Source: Bacteroidota bacterium (lineage in GTDB: Bacteria; Bacteroidota; Bacteroidia; UBA4408). From it: a DNA stretch of 64,000 nucleotides. Location: NCBI GenBank assembly GCA_016721765.1, contig JADKHO010000002.1, forward strand, positions 372,001-436,000. The letters run 5' to 3'. The notes beneath the pieces were generated by a model, which saw only the letters and a program-made list of their open reading frames with translations, did not search any database and was not told the origin of the DNA. Shown here piece by piece: positions 8,916 through 19,273 of the stretch (positions are counted from its first letter, which is position 1; every line of letters begins with the position of its first letter). A program made the position numbers and the translations under genes.

Positions 8916-11900
8916 GTGAACGTTAGAAGTCTCTTAGTATATATTACTGCCATAATTCTTATTTCTCAATCGACAGCTAAAGCGGCTGCCGGTGATGCAC
9001 CTTGCACTGCTGTTTTAGTTTCCAGTAATGGCACTGCCGGGCCTTTTAACAATACCGGTTTTGTAAGTGCAACTCCTAATCCAACTTGTTTTGGAGGAGG
9101 GGCAAAAAATTATTTTTGGTTTACTTTTATTGCTTCCAGTCCAACTGTAACCATTAAAGCCAACGGTGCTTCAATCGTAAAGAGTATGGTTGCTTTATAT
9201 TCAGCAACCTCATGTGCCGGACCGTTTACCCAATTAGCTTGCGGAAATTCAAACAATATAAATGCAACCATTAGTAATACTTCACTCAGTGTAGGAACTT
9301 GCTATTATGTTATTGTGGACGGGAACTTAAATAATGTTGGAACCTTTTCACTCACTATCACCTCCCCCATTCAACCTGTAAATGATCTTGCTTGCAATGC
9401 CATATCACTTCCCACACCTGATTTTTGTTCGGCTTCAGATGCATTTAGTACTGTTGGTGCCACTCCCGAAACTGCAGCGCAATCAGGAACTTGTTTTGAT
9501 TTAACCGGAGCAGTAAATGGTGTATGGTTTAAATTTGTAGCAATTGCACCTTGTGCTTCAGTTAGCATAACCGGTGGTGGACCAGGTGGAATAAAACGAC
9601 CTCAGGTAGCATTTATGCAACCTGCAGGTGGTGTATGCGGAGCAGCCAGTTTTACAGGCGTGCCTTCTGGATGTGCACAAGCACCTGTTGGAAAATCCTT
9701 AATTACTGCAAATGCAAGTGGATTAAGCATTGGACAAACGTATTATATTTTAGTGGATGACTACGGTTCAAATATGGGCAGTTTTAAACTTTGTTTTAGC
9801 AATAAGGCTTGTGCCGCTGCTGTGCCGGTAAATGATGATTGCATCGGCGCAATTGCATTGTGTCAAGGTCAAAATTACATTGGAACAACAAGTGGTTCTA
9901 GTGGCAATTCTTTGCAGGATCCTGGAGCTGCGCTTTGGTCTTGCTCTAGTCCTGCATTGTTAAATAAAACCCTATTTTTTACCTTTTCAACTAGTATAGC
10001 CAATGATCCGGTTATCATTGACCTTTTGCCAACCTGCACCGGAACAAACATTCCATTAATTGCGGGAATTTTTCAGGTTATAGGTGCTCCGTGTGTTGCT
10101 GCTAATTGGTCCTCTCCAATGATTTGCGCCTCCGGAAGTGCAACTAATATTAATGCAGGATTCACAATTAATACCGGCACTGCGCTAAGTCCTAATACCA
10201 CCTATTATTTGGTTTTGGATGTTCCGGATCCTGTGCAATGTGGGTTTTCATTAACGATAAATGGGAATAAAGGAACCTCGGCCGGAGCGGATGAACGAAA
10301 ATGTATTGATGCTTCTGCGCAAGTTTTATTAGGTGTTTCGCCTGCTGGTGGGATTTGGACTGGTGATGGAATTACAGGTTCCACTTTTGATCCGCAAGCA
10401 GCAGGTCTTGGAAACCATACCTTAATTTATTCTGCAAATGGCTGTTCGGATACAAAACTAATGCAGGTGGCAGGACCTCAAGTGCTTTCATCTACTTGTA
10501 ATGCAGCTACTATTTGTCAAGGCGACAGTATGCGTTTAAAAGGAAATTTGGTTTCGCCTGTTAGTTCTTATCCTATTGGATTTGGGAGCAGCAGTGGTCC
10601 GCTAACAATTCCTGATAATGACTTAAACGGAATTAGCTCACCTATAACCGTAACGGGAATATCAGGTGTGCTTTCACCAACAAGTGTGGCAAGTGTTTGC
10701 TTGAATATTGCGCATAGTTGGGATTTTGATTTATTAATTCAATTGCAGTCACCGAGTGGGAGTGTAATAACGCTTGCATCAGGACAAGGTGGGGATGAGG
10801 ATAATTTTTTTAATACTTGCTTTGCACCTACCGCAACGCAGACCATAATTGGTGCACCACCTTCTTTTAATGGGACTTTTTTACCACAGCAAGCTTTTGG
10901 TGGATTAAATGGAATCATTAATGGGAACTGGCAGTTAATCGTAAAAGACACCCGTTCTTCAGATATTGGGCAATTGTTAAATTGGAGCATTTCCTTTAAT
11001 CAACCGGATTCAATAATTTCCTACAGCTGGACGCCGTCCGGAAGTATTCAGAATTATGCAAATTCATTAAGTCCGATGGTGAATCCTAATACAACAACAA
11101 ATTATACCTTAACTGCAACCGATGTGTTGGGTTGTTCCAGTAGCAGCCAAGTTACTGTAAATGTTAATCCAAGGCCTTATGCCGGAGCTGACGTGATGCT
11201 ATGTTCGGGTGTGAATGGAAATTTATCAGTAAGTTCAATACCCGGTTATACGTATGCCTGGTTACCAGTATCTGGAACAAATGGAATAACAGCTGGCGGT
11301 AATACCATATCTCCAACACTTAATATTGTCTGGAATGGTCCCGGAGTAAAAAAGCAAAAATATAAAGTAACTTGCACTCCACCTCCCGGAAGCTGCGCTG
11401 TTACTGATACTGTGGAAATATCGGTTTATCCAAAACCAACTGCTACAACTACCAATGCAGTAAAAAAGCTGTGTAACGATGGTTCATCTACTTATAGTGT
11501 AACAGTTACTTTAACCGGTATTGCACCATGGACTATTCAACATTGTTTAAACGGTGTTCCGGATTCCACTATCACCACTTTTACGAGCCCTTTTGTTTTT
11601 CTAACCAAGACCGCAGGAGTTCATAATTTTTGTTCTGTTGTAGATTCTTCGGGTTGTTTCGGCACCTTCTCCGGAAGTGCAACAGTAACCTTGGTTCCTG
11701 AGCTTGCAGTTAGTAATATTATACGCACATGTAATGCAGCACAGACCCAATATTCGGTTCAGTTTGATATTTCGGGTGGAGATGCTGCAAGCTTAACTGC
11801 AGTGCCCGGCCCGGCACCTACTTGCCCTGTTGTACCTTGCCCGCCAAATAATAGAAGATATACAAGTGGACTTATTAATGCAGGAACAGGATACAATGTT

Positions 11901-14900
11901 TTAATAAGTGACGGTGTGTGTGCCCACGTAGAAAATGTTACCGGAAACTATGCTTGCAATTGCGCAGCTACTGCAACAATTGAAGGGGATACAACTATTT
12001 GCCCTGGTGGTACTGCAACCATTAGAATTAAATTAACCGGAGCTGGACCTTGGACAATTAAGTATTTGCAAGGAGCAACCCTTGTGACGCAAGCTTTTGC
12101 CGGTCCGGGCAATGTGTATAGTTTTACCACCGGAATTGCCGGCGTATACAGCATGCAATCCATTAATGATGTAAATTGTGCCGGTTCCACTTCTGGATCG
12201 GCAACTGTGGTAATTCATACCCAACCAACAGCAAATATAAGTGCAAGTAAAGCGAGCATTTGTCAAGGTGATTCTTCAAAAATAACTTTGAACTTTAGTG
12301 GAACCGGTCCATTTCATTACCAATACACCGGTTCTGGTCCATTGGCACTTTTACCGGTAGGCAATTCATATAGCTTTTATACCCAAAACAGTGTAAATCT
12401 AAATCTAATTAGTGCTACTGATAATTATTGTGCTGCCACATTAAGTGGAACAGCTGTTGTAGTTAAACACCTCACCCCAACAGTAACCCTTACAACACCA
12501 AACGATACCATTTGCACTGGAAGTACAAGCAGTTTGAATTTTTCATTTACGCCTACCCCCACCGTTGCTTTGCCAACTACTATGAATTGGTTCAACGGAA
12601 GCTCAAATGTTCCACTTGTAATTACTTCAAATCCAAAAACAATTAATCCAGTTTCGGCCGGCTCTTATTATGCCAATTTAATTACCGATGCTTTTGGATG
12701 TACTAGTACAATTTCAGACACCATAAAAATAGTTGCATTGGCCATTCCGACTGCTACTTTAACACTTTTGAGCAACGATAGTATTTGCGCAGGAAGTTTT
12801 GCCACCTTTCAAATTTCTGTTAATGGAACAGGACCATGGTCCGTAAAATACCATCGACCAACAGGTGCTGATACTACTGTAAGTTTTGCTGCATCACCTT
12901 ATATTTTTCAGACATCTAAGGCGGGAACATATAATTTGGTTCAAGTAAAAGATGATATAACGGGTTGTATTGGAACGGTATCGGGTACGGCTACAATAGT
13001 TGTAAATGTTTTACCAACTGCCACAGTAACCGGCGGCGGAACTGCCTGTGCAGGAAACAATGTAAGTGTTACCATTTCATTAACAGGGACTTCGCCTTGG
13101 TCTTTAATTTACCAAGATAATAGTGCATCTAATGTAACGGTAGCTAATCAAATTGCATCCACCTTGGTTTTAAATTATTCGAGTGTTACTAATTTTGGTT
13201 TTAATGTTTTGCATGTGGAAGATTTCCATCATTGTTCTAACAGTGGCACAAGTGGAGTACCAGTGGAAATTAATTCCTTACCTACTGCAACTGTAATTGG
13301 AGGTGATTCGGTATGCGATGGTACCACCGCATTTGTTACTATTAATTTTACCGGAGACCAACCATTTGATTTTACTTATGAAAGTTCTCCAGGAAATACT
13401 GTTCCGGTTACGGGTTGGGGAAGCAATAGTTATACAACTCCGGTAAATTCAATAGGGACTTGGCATTACAAAGTGCTTACTGTTACTGATAATAACAACT
13501 GTAGTAATACAGGAAACGGGGTTGCGCGAATTGTAATTCATCCCAATCCAAGTGGTGTGATGTCTATAGCCCAGCCGAATTATTGTTTTGGAACAGCTGC
13601 ACCTGTTCAAGTAAATTTAACCGGTACAGCACCATGGACGTTTAATTATAACAATCCTGCATTAGTGGTGAATCCACCAACTTCGAGTAATCCATTTATT
13701 ATTAATGAAACTGCAATAGGTGCATATACTTATTTTTTAAATTCAACCATTACTGATAAAAATGGTTGTACGAGCCTTGGAAGCGGGGCTGCAAATTTTG
13801 CTATGCATGCTTTACCCACTGCTACAATAAGTGGAACAGACAGTGCGTGTTTTGGTACTACAAAAAATGCAAGCATAACGCTCACCGGAGCTGCTCCATG
13901 GTATATTACCTATGATAGTGCCGGAATAGGAAGCAGTGTAACTATTAAGCGCTATACAAGTCCGGTTGTACTTGGAGTAAGTGCAGTAGGTACATGGAAT
14001 TATAACATCGTTCAGGTTGCTGATTCCTTCTGTACAGGAACAGGGTTAGGAAATGCAAAAATTAAAATTTGGGCTTTGCCAACGGCAACAATGACCGGAG
14101 GAGGAAAAATATGCACCGGACAAAAGGACACTATTTTGATTAATTGCCTAGGCCAAGGTCCATTTACTTTTAGAATTCGTAATTCGACCACAAATACGGA
14201 TACCCTTGTAAATAATTACAATGGTCCATTTCCATTTGTATTTTACACCTATGCTGCTGGAAATTTTGTGCTCACCAATTTTGCCGATAAAAAGTGTGCA
14301 GGAACATGTAATGATACAATAAACGTGGTTTACACAGCAAGACCGACGGCAGTCTTTAGTGCTCAAAATGTTTGTTTTAATCAAACCATGAGCTTCACAA
14401 ATAGTTCTATTACATCTGGACCATTTTCACCGATTTGGAAGTGGAATTTTGGGGATTTGCCTCCCGGAATTTCTTCAGCCTTCTCTCCTACTTATGTTTA
14501 CGGTAATGCTCAAAGTTATTTGGTATCCTTAACTGTTGATGTGAATGGTTGTCGCGATTCCATTTCTAAAACAGTAATTGTAAATGCGCTGCCAAATACT
14601 AATTTTGGTGTATCGCCACTAACACCTTCATTGATTGGACAAGTTGTTTCTTTCACCAATTCTTCTACTATTTTTCCGAACCAAACCATAAACTATGTAT
14701 GGGATTTAGGGGATGGGAATTTTCCAACCACTACTAATGTGTCTCATGCTTATTTGGCTTGTAATACTTATACAGTTTCGCTTACTGCCACTTCCGATTC
14801 GGGATGTGTTTCCTCCACTACACAAATTGTAAATGTTGGTGAGGCACCGAATTCAGATTTTAATGCATCGAATGTTTGCTTAGGGTTTCCAACTGTATTT

Positions 14901-16385
14901 AACAATATTAGTACCATAGCTCCCTGTAACATTAATTCATCCTTGATTGGATATCAGTGGAACTTTGGGGTATTTCCTGGAACAAATTCAACTGCTGTAA
15001 ACCCAAGCTACACCTATCCTACACCGGGCACTTTTAATGTTAGGTTAATTGTTACTTCCAACTATGGCTTTGCAGATACCATTATAAAACAAGTTACCGT
15101 TTATCCAAAACCACAAGCTGACTTTACTTTTACAAATGTTTGCTCAGGTGCAACCAGTGCTTTTACGGATAATTCAATTAGTATTGATCCAATAAATTAT
15201 GCCTGGACTTCCTTGCCGGGAGGATTAAACAGCACCTTGCAAAACCCTACAACAGTTTTTGCAACAGCAGGAAGCTATTCAGTTCAGTTGATTGTGGAAA
15301 CAACTAATTTGTGTAAGGATACAGTAACCAAGTCGGCGATTGTTTTCCCTAATCCTGTGGCAGATTTTACAGCAGCTGATTTTTGTGTGCAATTGCCGGG
15401 TCAGTTTACAAATACCTCCACCATAAGTTCTGGTACCATGACTTATATTTGGGATTTTGGTGACGCAACAGGATTTTCACCGATTCAAAACCCTACGCAT
15501 TCTTATGCAAATGCTGGCCCTAGTTTAGTTTTATTAACTGTAAAAAGCGACCATAATTGCACCGACACTACTGCTAAATCGGTTTTAGTGAAATCGATAC
15601 CCACAACTGATTTCACACAAGATATTACAGTTGGATGTGCACCATTATGCGTTCAATTTACGAATCAAACTGTGAATCAAAATGGTCCAATTACCGGTTA
15701 TTTGTGGGATTTTGGCGATACACAAACATCTACTGATACAGATCCAAAACATTGTTATGCAGTGGCAGGTACTTACACTGTAAAATTAAAGGCATCTTCT
15801 AATAGTACTTGTGCTGATGAAGAAATCAAAACAAATCTTATTGAAGTACATGCCGTTCCTGTAGCTGATTTTATTTATAATCCTGATCCTGCAACTACTT
15901 TTACATCGGAAATTCATTTTGTAAATCAAACTATTGGAGGTACGCAGTGGCAATGGGATTTTGACCATGACTTATCTGGAAGTAATGAAGCAAACCCGGT
16001 TTATTTTTATCCTGCAGATACTGCTGTTTATTTGGTTCAATTAATTGCTATTAATTCTGATAACTGTAGAGATACAATTAAAAAAACGGTTACCATCGAA
16101 AAAGATTTTTCATTTTACGCACCCAATTCCTTTACTCCAAATGGGGATGGCAATAATGAAACTTTTAGAATTTTTGGTGAAGGAATACAAGAATTTCAAA
16201 TTGATATTTTTAACCGAATGGGGCAACTAGTTTATGCATCCACAAATTATAAAGAAGGATGGAATGGAAGTTATTTTAACATCGGATATGTAGTGCGCGA
16301 AGAAGTGTATGTGTACGAAGTAAAAATAACTGACGTATTTGGGAAAACCCATAATTACAAGGGAACTATAACGCTTTATAGGTAA
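8916..16385 (+). CDS. giant PKD-repeat T9SS type B (CHU_C) surface protein
   Basis: 2489 residues, GTG start, signal peptide ending near STAKAAA. Order: three PPC-like beta domains with Cys pairs (~25-450), a proprotein-convertase P-like domain (about 545-700, with SWDFDLLIQL and WQLIVKDT), about ten Ig-like repeats marked by PTATI...C.G..A.I.LTG.APW (~835-1810), seven PKD domains with W.FGD and HSYA/PTYVY strands (~1810-2395), and a C-terminal gliding-motility-type sorting domain (FTPNGDGNNETFRIFGEG ... GTITLYR). The type B tail predicts export by T9SS. No catalytic domain is evident, so a structural or adhesive role is inferred. It stands alone with its own promoter. Confidence 0.9.
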   Translation: MNVRSLLVYITAIILISQSTAKAAAGDAPCTAVLVSSNGTAGPFNNTGFVSATPNPTCFGGGAKNYFWFTFIASSPTVTIKANGASIVKSMVALYSATSCAGPFTQLACGNSNNINATISNTSLSVGTCYYVIVDGNLNNVGTFSLTITSPIQPVNDLACNAISLPTPDFCSASDAFSTVGATPETAAQSGTCFDLTGAVNGVWFKFVAIAPCASVSITGGGPGGIKRPQVAFMQPAGGVCGAASFTGVPSGCAQAPVGKSLITANASGLSIGQTYYILVDDYGSNMGSFKLCFSNKACAAAVPVNDDCIGAIALCQGQNYIGTTSGSSGNSLQDPGAALWSCSSPALLNKTLFFTFSTSIANDPVIIDLLPTCTGTNIPLIAGIFQVIGAPCVAANWSSPMICASGSATNINAGFTINTGTALSPNTTYYLVLDVPDPVQCGFSLTINGNKGTSAGADERKCIDASAQVLLGVSPAGGIWTGDGITGSTFDPQAAGLGNHTLIYSANGCSDTKLMQVAGPQVLSSTCNAATICQGDSMRLKGNLVSPVSSYPIGFGSSSGPLTIPDNDLNGISSPITVTGISGVLSPTSVASVCLNIAHSWDFDLLIQLQSPSGSVITLASGQGGDEDNFFNTCFAPTATQTIIGAPPSFNGTFLPQQAFGGLNGIINGNWQLIVKDTRSSDIGQLLNWSISFNQPDSIISYSWTPSGSIQNYANSLSPMVNPNTTTNYTLTATDVLGCSSSSQVTVNVNPRPYAGADVMLCSGVNGNLSVSSIPGYTYAWLPVSGTNGITAGGNTISPTLNIVWNGPGVKKQKYKVTCTPPPGSCAVTDTVEISVYPKPTATTTNAVKKLCNDGSSTYSVTVTLTGIAPWTIQHCLNGVPDSTITTFTSPFVFLTKTAGVHNFCSVVDSSGCFGTFSGSATVTLVPELAVSNIIRTCNAAQTQYSVQFDISGGDAASLTAVPGPAPTCPVVPCPPNNRRYTSGLINAGTGYNVLISDGVCAHVENVTGNYACNCAATATIEGDTTICPGGTATIRIKLTGAGPWTIKYLQGATLVTQAFAGPGNVYSFTTGIAGVYSMQSINDVNCAGSTSGSATVVIHTQPTANISASKASICQGDSSKITLNFSGTGPFHYQYTGSGPLALLPVGNSYSFYTQNSVNLNLISATDNYCAATLSGTAVVVKHLTPTVTLTTPNDTICTGSTSSLNFSFTPTPTVALPTTMNWFNGSSNVPLVITSNPKTINPVSAGSYYANLITDAFGCTSTISDTIKIVALAIPTATLTLLSNDSICAGSFATFQISVNGTGPWSVKYHRPTGADTTVSFAASPYIFQTSKAGTYNLVQVKDDITGCIGTVSGTATIVVNVLPTATVTGGGTACAGNNVSVTISLTGTSPWSLIYQDNSASNVTVANQIASTLVLNYSSVTNFGFNVLHVEDFHHCSNSGTSGVPVEINSLPTATVIGGDSVCDGTTAFVTINFTGDQPFDFTYESSPGNTVPVTGWGSNSYTTPVNSIGTWHYKVLTVTDNNNCSNTGNGVARIVIHPNPSGVMSIAQPNYCFGTAAPVQVNLTGTAPWTFNYNNPALVVNPPTSSNPFIINETAIGAYTYFLNSTITDKNGCTSLGSGAANFAMHALPTATISGTDSACFGTTKNASITLTGAAPWYITYDSAGIGSSVTIKRYTSPVVLGVSAVGTWNYNIVQVADSFCTGTGLGNAKIKIWALPTATMTGGGKICTGQKDTILINCLGQGPFTFRIRNSTTNTDTLVNNYNGPFPFVFYTYAAGNFVLTNFADKKCAGTCNDTINVVYTARPTAVFSAQNVCFNQTMSFTNSSITSGPFSPIWKWNFGDLPPGISSAFSPTYVYGNAQSYLVSLTVDVNGCRDSISKTVIVNALPNTNFGVSPLTPSLIGQVVSFTNSSTIFPNQTINYVWDLGDGNFPTTTNVSHAYLACNTYTVSLTATSDSGCVSSTTQIVNVGEAPNSDFNASNVCLGFPTVFNNISTIAPCNINSSLIGYQWNFGVFPGTNSTAVNPSYTYPTPGTFNVRLIVTSNYGFADTIIKQVTVYPKPQADFTFTNVCSGATSAFTDNSISIDPINYAWTSLPGGLNSTLQNPTTVFATAGSYSVQLIVETTNLCKDTVTKSAIVFPNPVADFTAADFCVQLPGQFTNTSTISSGTMTYIWDFGDATGFSPIQNPTHSYANAGPSLVLLTVKSDHNCTDTTAKSVLVKSIPTTDFTQDITVGCAPLCVQFTNQTVNQNGPITGYLWDFGDTQTSTDTDPKHCYAVAGTYTVKLKASSNSTCADEEIKTNLIEVHAVPVADFIYNPDPATTFTSEIHFVNQTIGGTQWQWDFDHDLSGSNEANPVYFYPADTAVYLVQLIAINSDNCRDTIKKTVTIEKDFSFYAPNSFTPNGDGNNETFRIFGEGIQEFQIDIFNRMGQLVYASTNYKEGWNGSYFNIGYVVREEVYVYEVKITDVFGKTHNYKGTITLYR

Positions 16386-16475
16386 AAGACTGATGCAAAT
16401 TTTGGTCAATTGATACTAGGCTACTTTTTGCAACCTCACATAGAGTGACGTAAAAATTTGCCACTGAAAAAAGTC

Positions 16476-17177
16476 TTAAATTGATTTTTTTGCAAGTATC
16501 AAATATCTAAACGCCCATTTCCACTTAATGGAATAGTTTTTAATTCCTGATTCGAAAAGCAATTTTTCAAGTTCACTTTTAATAAATCCTCGACTTACTG
16601 AAACAGCTGCATCATTCTTTACCAAATACGATTTTGAAAATACCGCGGTAAGCCATTTGATGCTGTAATAAGCTATTTTATTACGATGTAAATCATTAAT
16701 AAGAAAACCAACCTGTGCGTATTGGTTCATCCAAACCATGCAATCAACCAATTCTTGTTCATTTAAATGATGACAAAAAAGTGATGAAACTATTACATCA
16801 ACCGGCTCCTTAAATTGTGTTAACTTATAGTCGCTAGTTATAAAATGAATGTTTGGATACTTCGAACAATTTTTGATGGCGTAGCCAATAGCCTCATTTT
16901 TCATATCAATACCGGTAAGCTGCACCTTGATATTATTTTTATTTGCCCATTTGGCTATGGCAATTAAATTATCTCCCCCACCGCAGCCAATATCTGCAAT
17001 ATGATAAATTTTAGTTTTATCTTTAATCAATTTGGAAAGGCCGGAAAGAGTGATATTAAAGCCACCTAAATAAGTATTGATAAAGTCAAGTTCCTTTAAA
17101 TTTTGCACCAAATCCGCAAGTGGAATATTATCCCCATCTAATAATTCCTTTTCGGCAGAGCGCACAGAGAAATCCAT
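16476..17177 (-). CDS. class I SAM methyltransferase of the type III PKS operon
   Basis: 233 residues with a Rossmann methyltransferase core: motif I ADIGCGGGDNLIAIA, then TGIDMKNEAIGYA and a DVIVSSLFCHHL acidic/post-motif segment. I chose the ATG at 17177-17175 (MDFSVRSAEKELLDG). It matches the usual family N-terminus and begins 4 bases after the PKS stop, whereas an upstream ATG at 17225 would overlap the PKS by 44 bases. Methyltransferases of this type commonly accompany type III PKS genes in Bacteroidota and probably O- or C-methylate the polyketide product. The product itself is not deducible. Confidence 0.85.
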   Translation of the reverse strand: MDFSVRSAEKELLDGDNIPLADLVQNLKELDFINTYLGGFNITLSGLSKLIKDKTKIYHIADIGCGGGDNLIAIAKWANKNNIKVQLTGIDMKNEAIGYAIKNCSKYPNIHFITSDYKLTQFKEPVDVIVSSLFCHHLNEQELVDCMVWMNQYAQVGFLINDLHRNKIAYYSIKWLTAVFSKSYLVKNDAAVSVSRGFIKSELEKLLFESGIKNYSIKWKWAFRYLILAKKSI

Positions 17178-17181
17178 CCGC

Positions 17182-18315
17182 TTATTGTTCCTTAAAATTA
17201 CTGTTATTTGTGCCTTCCAAGACAAATGTCTCCATCGTTAGGCCGGGACCAAAACCTGCACCAAAAATTAATTCTTGCGCTCCGTTCCAATCCACTCTGC
17301 GCTCCCAAATTTCATTAAGTACAAAAAGAATTGTTGGAGATGACATGTTTCCATACTCTTTCAAAATCAAATAAGAAGCACCCAAGTCACTTGGTGATAG
17401 CTGAAGTTCATTTTGAATTACCTCCAAAATTTTTCTACCACCCGGATGAATTGCCCAATGCTTAATTTGACCTGTATCTAATTTTAGCTTTAGTAAGGCA
17501 TTATGTACAAGGGATTTTATACCTACTTTAATTAATTCAGGAATATAGGAACTTAAGGTCATTAAAAATCCTTTCCCTCCTATTTGCCATGCCATATCTG
17601 ATTTTCCTGACAAGGATATTTCGGAATAAAAATCACGGATATGCAAACAATTTCTATTTCTAATTCTTTCCTGGCCTTCACCGGTAACTAGCAGTGCAGA
17701 AGCACCATCGGCAAAAAGAAGATTTGCGCCAATATTGTCTTTGTCGAATTCTTTTTGAAAATGCAAGGTGCAAAGTTCCACACACATCACCAAAACAACA
17801 GCATGTGGATTTATTTTGCAAATCGCATCCGCTTGCTTCATTGCATGTATTGCAGCATAGCATCCCATAAAATTCACAGAAGTACGGTTAATTGTGCTAT
17901 TTAATTTTAAGGCTTCCATTACTAAAATATCCAAACCTGGAGCTGAAATACCGGTGCAGGTTACTGTTATTAAATCGGTAATATCTGAAGCTTGTGTATC
18001 GCTTCCCATGCATTTTTGAATGGCTTCCAAACTCAGCTCCAGTGCTTTGTGATTGAAATACTCCATGCGCTCTTCTAACTTTGGAAAGGGCTCCAAATCT
18101 TGCGTAGTAGGGTAAAAAGTGCGTTTATACGGGGGTAGTGAATAATCCGCAATGGTAGAATAACGAGATTCAATTCCGCTGCGTTCATACAAAATCTTCA
18201 AGGAACGTTCCTCATTTTCTGACACATGATAGACCTCTTTCATAAACTGAAAAATATCCATTTGCTTGTGCTTAAACTCCGGAACCGCAGTCGATATAGA
18301 AAAAATTACACTCAT
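17182..18315 (-). CDS. type III polyketide synthase (chalcone/alkylresorcinol synthase-like)
   Basis: 377 residues of thiolase fold. The Cys-His-Asn triad is visible: Cys152 in NFMGCYAA, His290 in WAIHPGGRKILE and Asn323 in YGNMSSPT. Other family marks are TCTGISAPGLD and FADGASALLV. Type III PKSs extend acyl-CoA starters with malonyl-CoA and cyclise them to resorcinols, pyrones or phloroglucinols. The C-terminal GFGPGLTMET loop is intact. It overlaps the upstream UbiA gene by the four bases ATGA and is followed by a methyltransferase, so the three are probably translated together. Starter and product are unknown. Confidence 0.92.
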   Translation of the reverse strand: MSVIFSISTAVPEFKHKQMDIFQFMKEVYHVSENEERSLKILYERSGIESRYSTIADYSLPPYKRTFYPTTQDLEPFPKLEERMEYFNHKALELSLEAIQKCMGSDTQASDITDLITVTCTGISAPGLDILVMEALKLNSTINRTSVNFMGCYAAIHAMKQADAICKINPHAVVLVMCVELCTLHFQKEFDKDNIGANLLFADGASALLVTGEGQERIRNRNCLHIRDFYSEISLSGKSDMAWQIGGKGFLMTLSSYIPELIKVGIKSLVHNALLKLKLDTGQIKHWAIHPGGRKILEVIQNELQLSPSDLGASYLILKEYGNMSSPTILFVLNEIWERRVDWNGAQELIFGAGFGPGLTMETFVLEGTNNSNFKEQ

Positions 18316-19181
18316 ATTTTTTGTAAATATAAAACTACAAAACAGGCATTCATCATTAATGAAGCAATCATATTCATGCGCATAGTGCTTTCAAACGTAG
18401 CATTTGCAGTATCTTTAAATACCTGAAGCATCCACTTCAAAAAAAATGCAATAACAGGAATTAAAAAAAATTGCAATACAAAAAATGAACTAGTATGCTC
18501 CAACTTATTAAAATACATCCATAAAATTCCGTTAGCACATCCAAACATTAATGCACAAAAAACAAAAGTTCCTTTATATCCCAAAAGCATACTTATTGTT
18601 GTATCTCCGCTGGCAGCATCTTGTTTATACTGATAAATTTGAGTAAGCGGATACACTCCCCCAATTAAAAACGAACTTGCAATAATTGGATACAAAAGTG
18701 CTGAATTCAGTGTTTCCTTATATCCATCACCACTTATTCCACAATAAATATTTAGGAAGGAAACAGCACCTTGGAAAATAAATACAGCCAAAAATCCAAG
18801 TATGGGATATTTTTTTAAGCGAATAACTTTAGAACTGTAAGCTCTGGAAACTAACATATAGGCAAGGATTCCAATCAAAAAAGGAAAGCCAATAAATAAA
18901 CTTAATGCAAGTCCTATGCAATCAAAAACAAAGCTGAGGTAAAATAAATCTTTAGTTGCTTGGGGAGGATGCTTCAAACCCCCAATGCTTCCTTCGTCCT
19001 TATCTTGATAGCTGTTGTATCCGTTACTAGCCGGATATATAAAGAGATGAAGTATAACAAAAATTAACCCCGCATTTATTTTGTTTACATTTTCACATTG
19101 ACTCAAAGCAAAAAAATATACCGGCATTAAAAAAAAGGAAAAAGGAATACGTAAAAGTGTGATGGTATTTTTTGAAAACAT
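18312..19181 (-). CDS. UbiA-family prenyltransferase
   Basis: 289 residues with about eight or nine membrane helices. It has the UbiA first Asn/Asp-rich motif in variant form (NGYNSYQDKDEGSIGG, lacking the last Asp of the classic NDxxDxxxD) and a second motif DAASGDTTISMLLG. UbiA enzymes transfer isoprenyl groups to aromatic acceptors. The ATGA overlap with the type III PKS suggests that the PKS aromatic product, perhaps after methylation, is the acceptor. An alternative is a UbiA that has lost metal binding and acts otherwise. Transcription probably starts in the 92-base gap that holds the TTAGGT palindrome. Confidence 0.85.
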   Translation of the reverse strand: MFSKNTITLLRIPFSFFLMPVYFFALSQCENVNKINAGLIFVILHLFIYPASNGYNSYQDKDEGSIGGLKHPPQATKDLFYLSFVFDCIGLALSLFIGFPFLIGILAYMLVSRAYSSKVIRLKKYPILGFLAVFIFQGAVSFLNIYCGISGDGYKETLNSALLYPIIASSFLIGGVYPLTQIYQYKQDAASGDTTISMLLGYKGTFVFCALMFGCANGILWMYFNKLEHTSSFFVLQFFLIPVIAFFLKWMLQVFKDTANATFESTMRMNMIASLMMNACFVVLYLQKI

Positions 19182-19243
19182 AATTTTAACAAATGGCTTG
19201 ATGTGGTGAAATAGAAAACTATCCGGTAGTTTAAGAAGTTAGT

Positions 19244-19258
19244 TTAGGTTAGACCTAA
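19244..19258. promoter_or_regulatory. perfect inverted repeat upstream of the UbiA-PKS operon
   Basis: TTAGGT-TAG-ACCTAA is a perfect 6-bp inverted repeat with a 3-base centre. It lies 63 bases upstream of the UbiA start and 16 bases past the end of the Crp/Fnr gene. Position and symmetry suit a dimeric regulator site. It does not look like a canonical Fnr box, so the cognate protein is open. Confidence 0.35.
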
Positions 19259-19273
19259 CAGCATACAGTTGAA

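Noticed and set aside
17178..17225. Upstream ATG for the methyltransferase
   Set aside because: It would overlap the PKS by 44 bases; the ATG at 17177 matches the usual family N-terminus.
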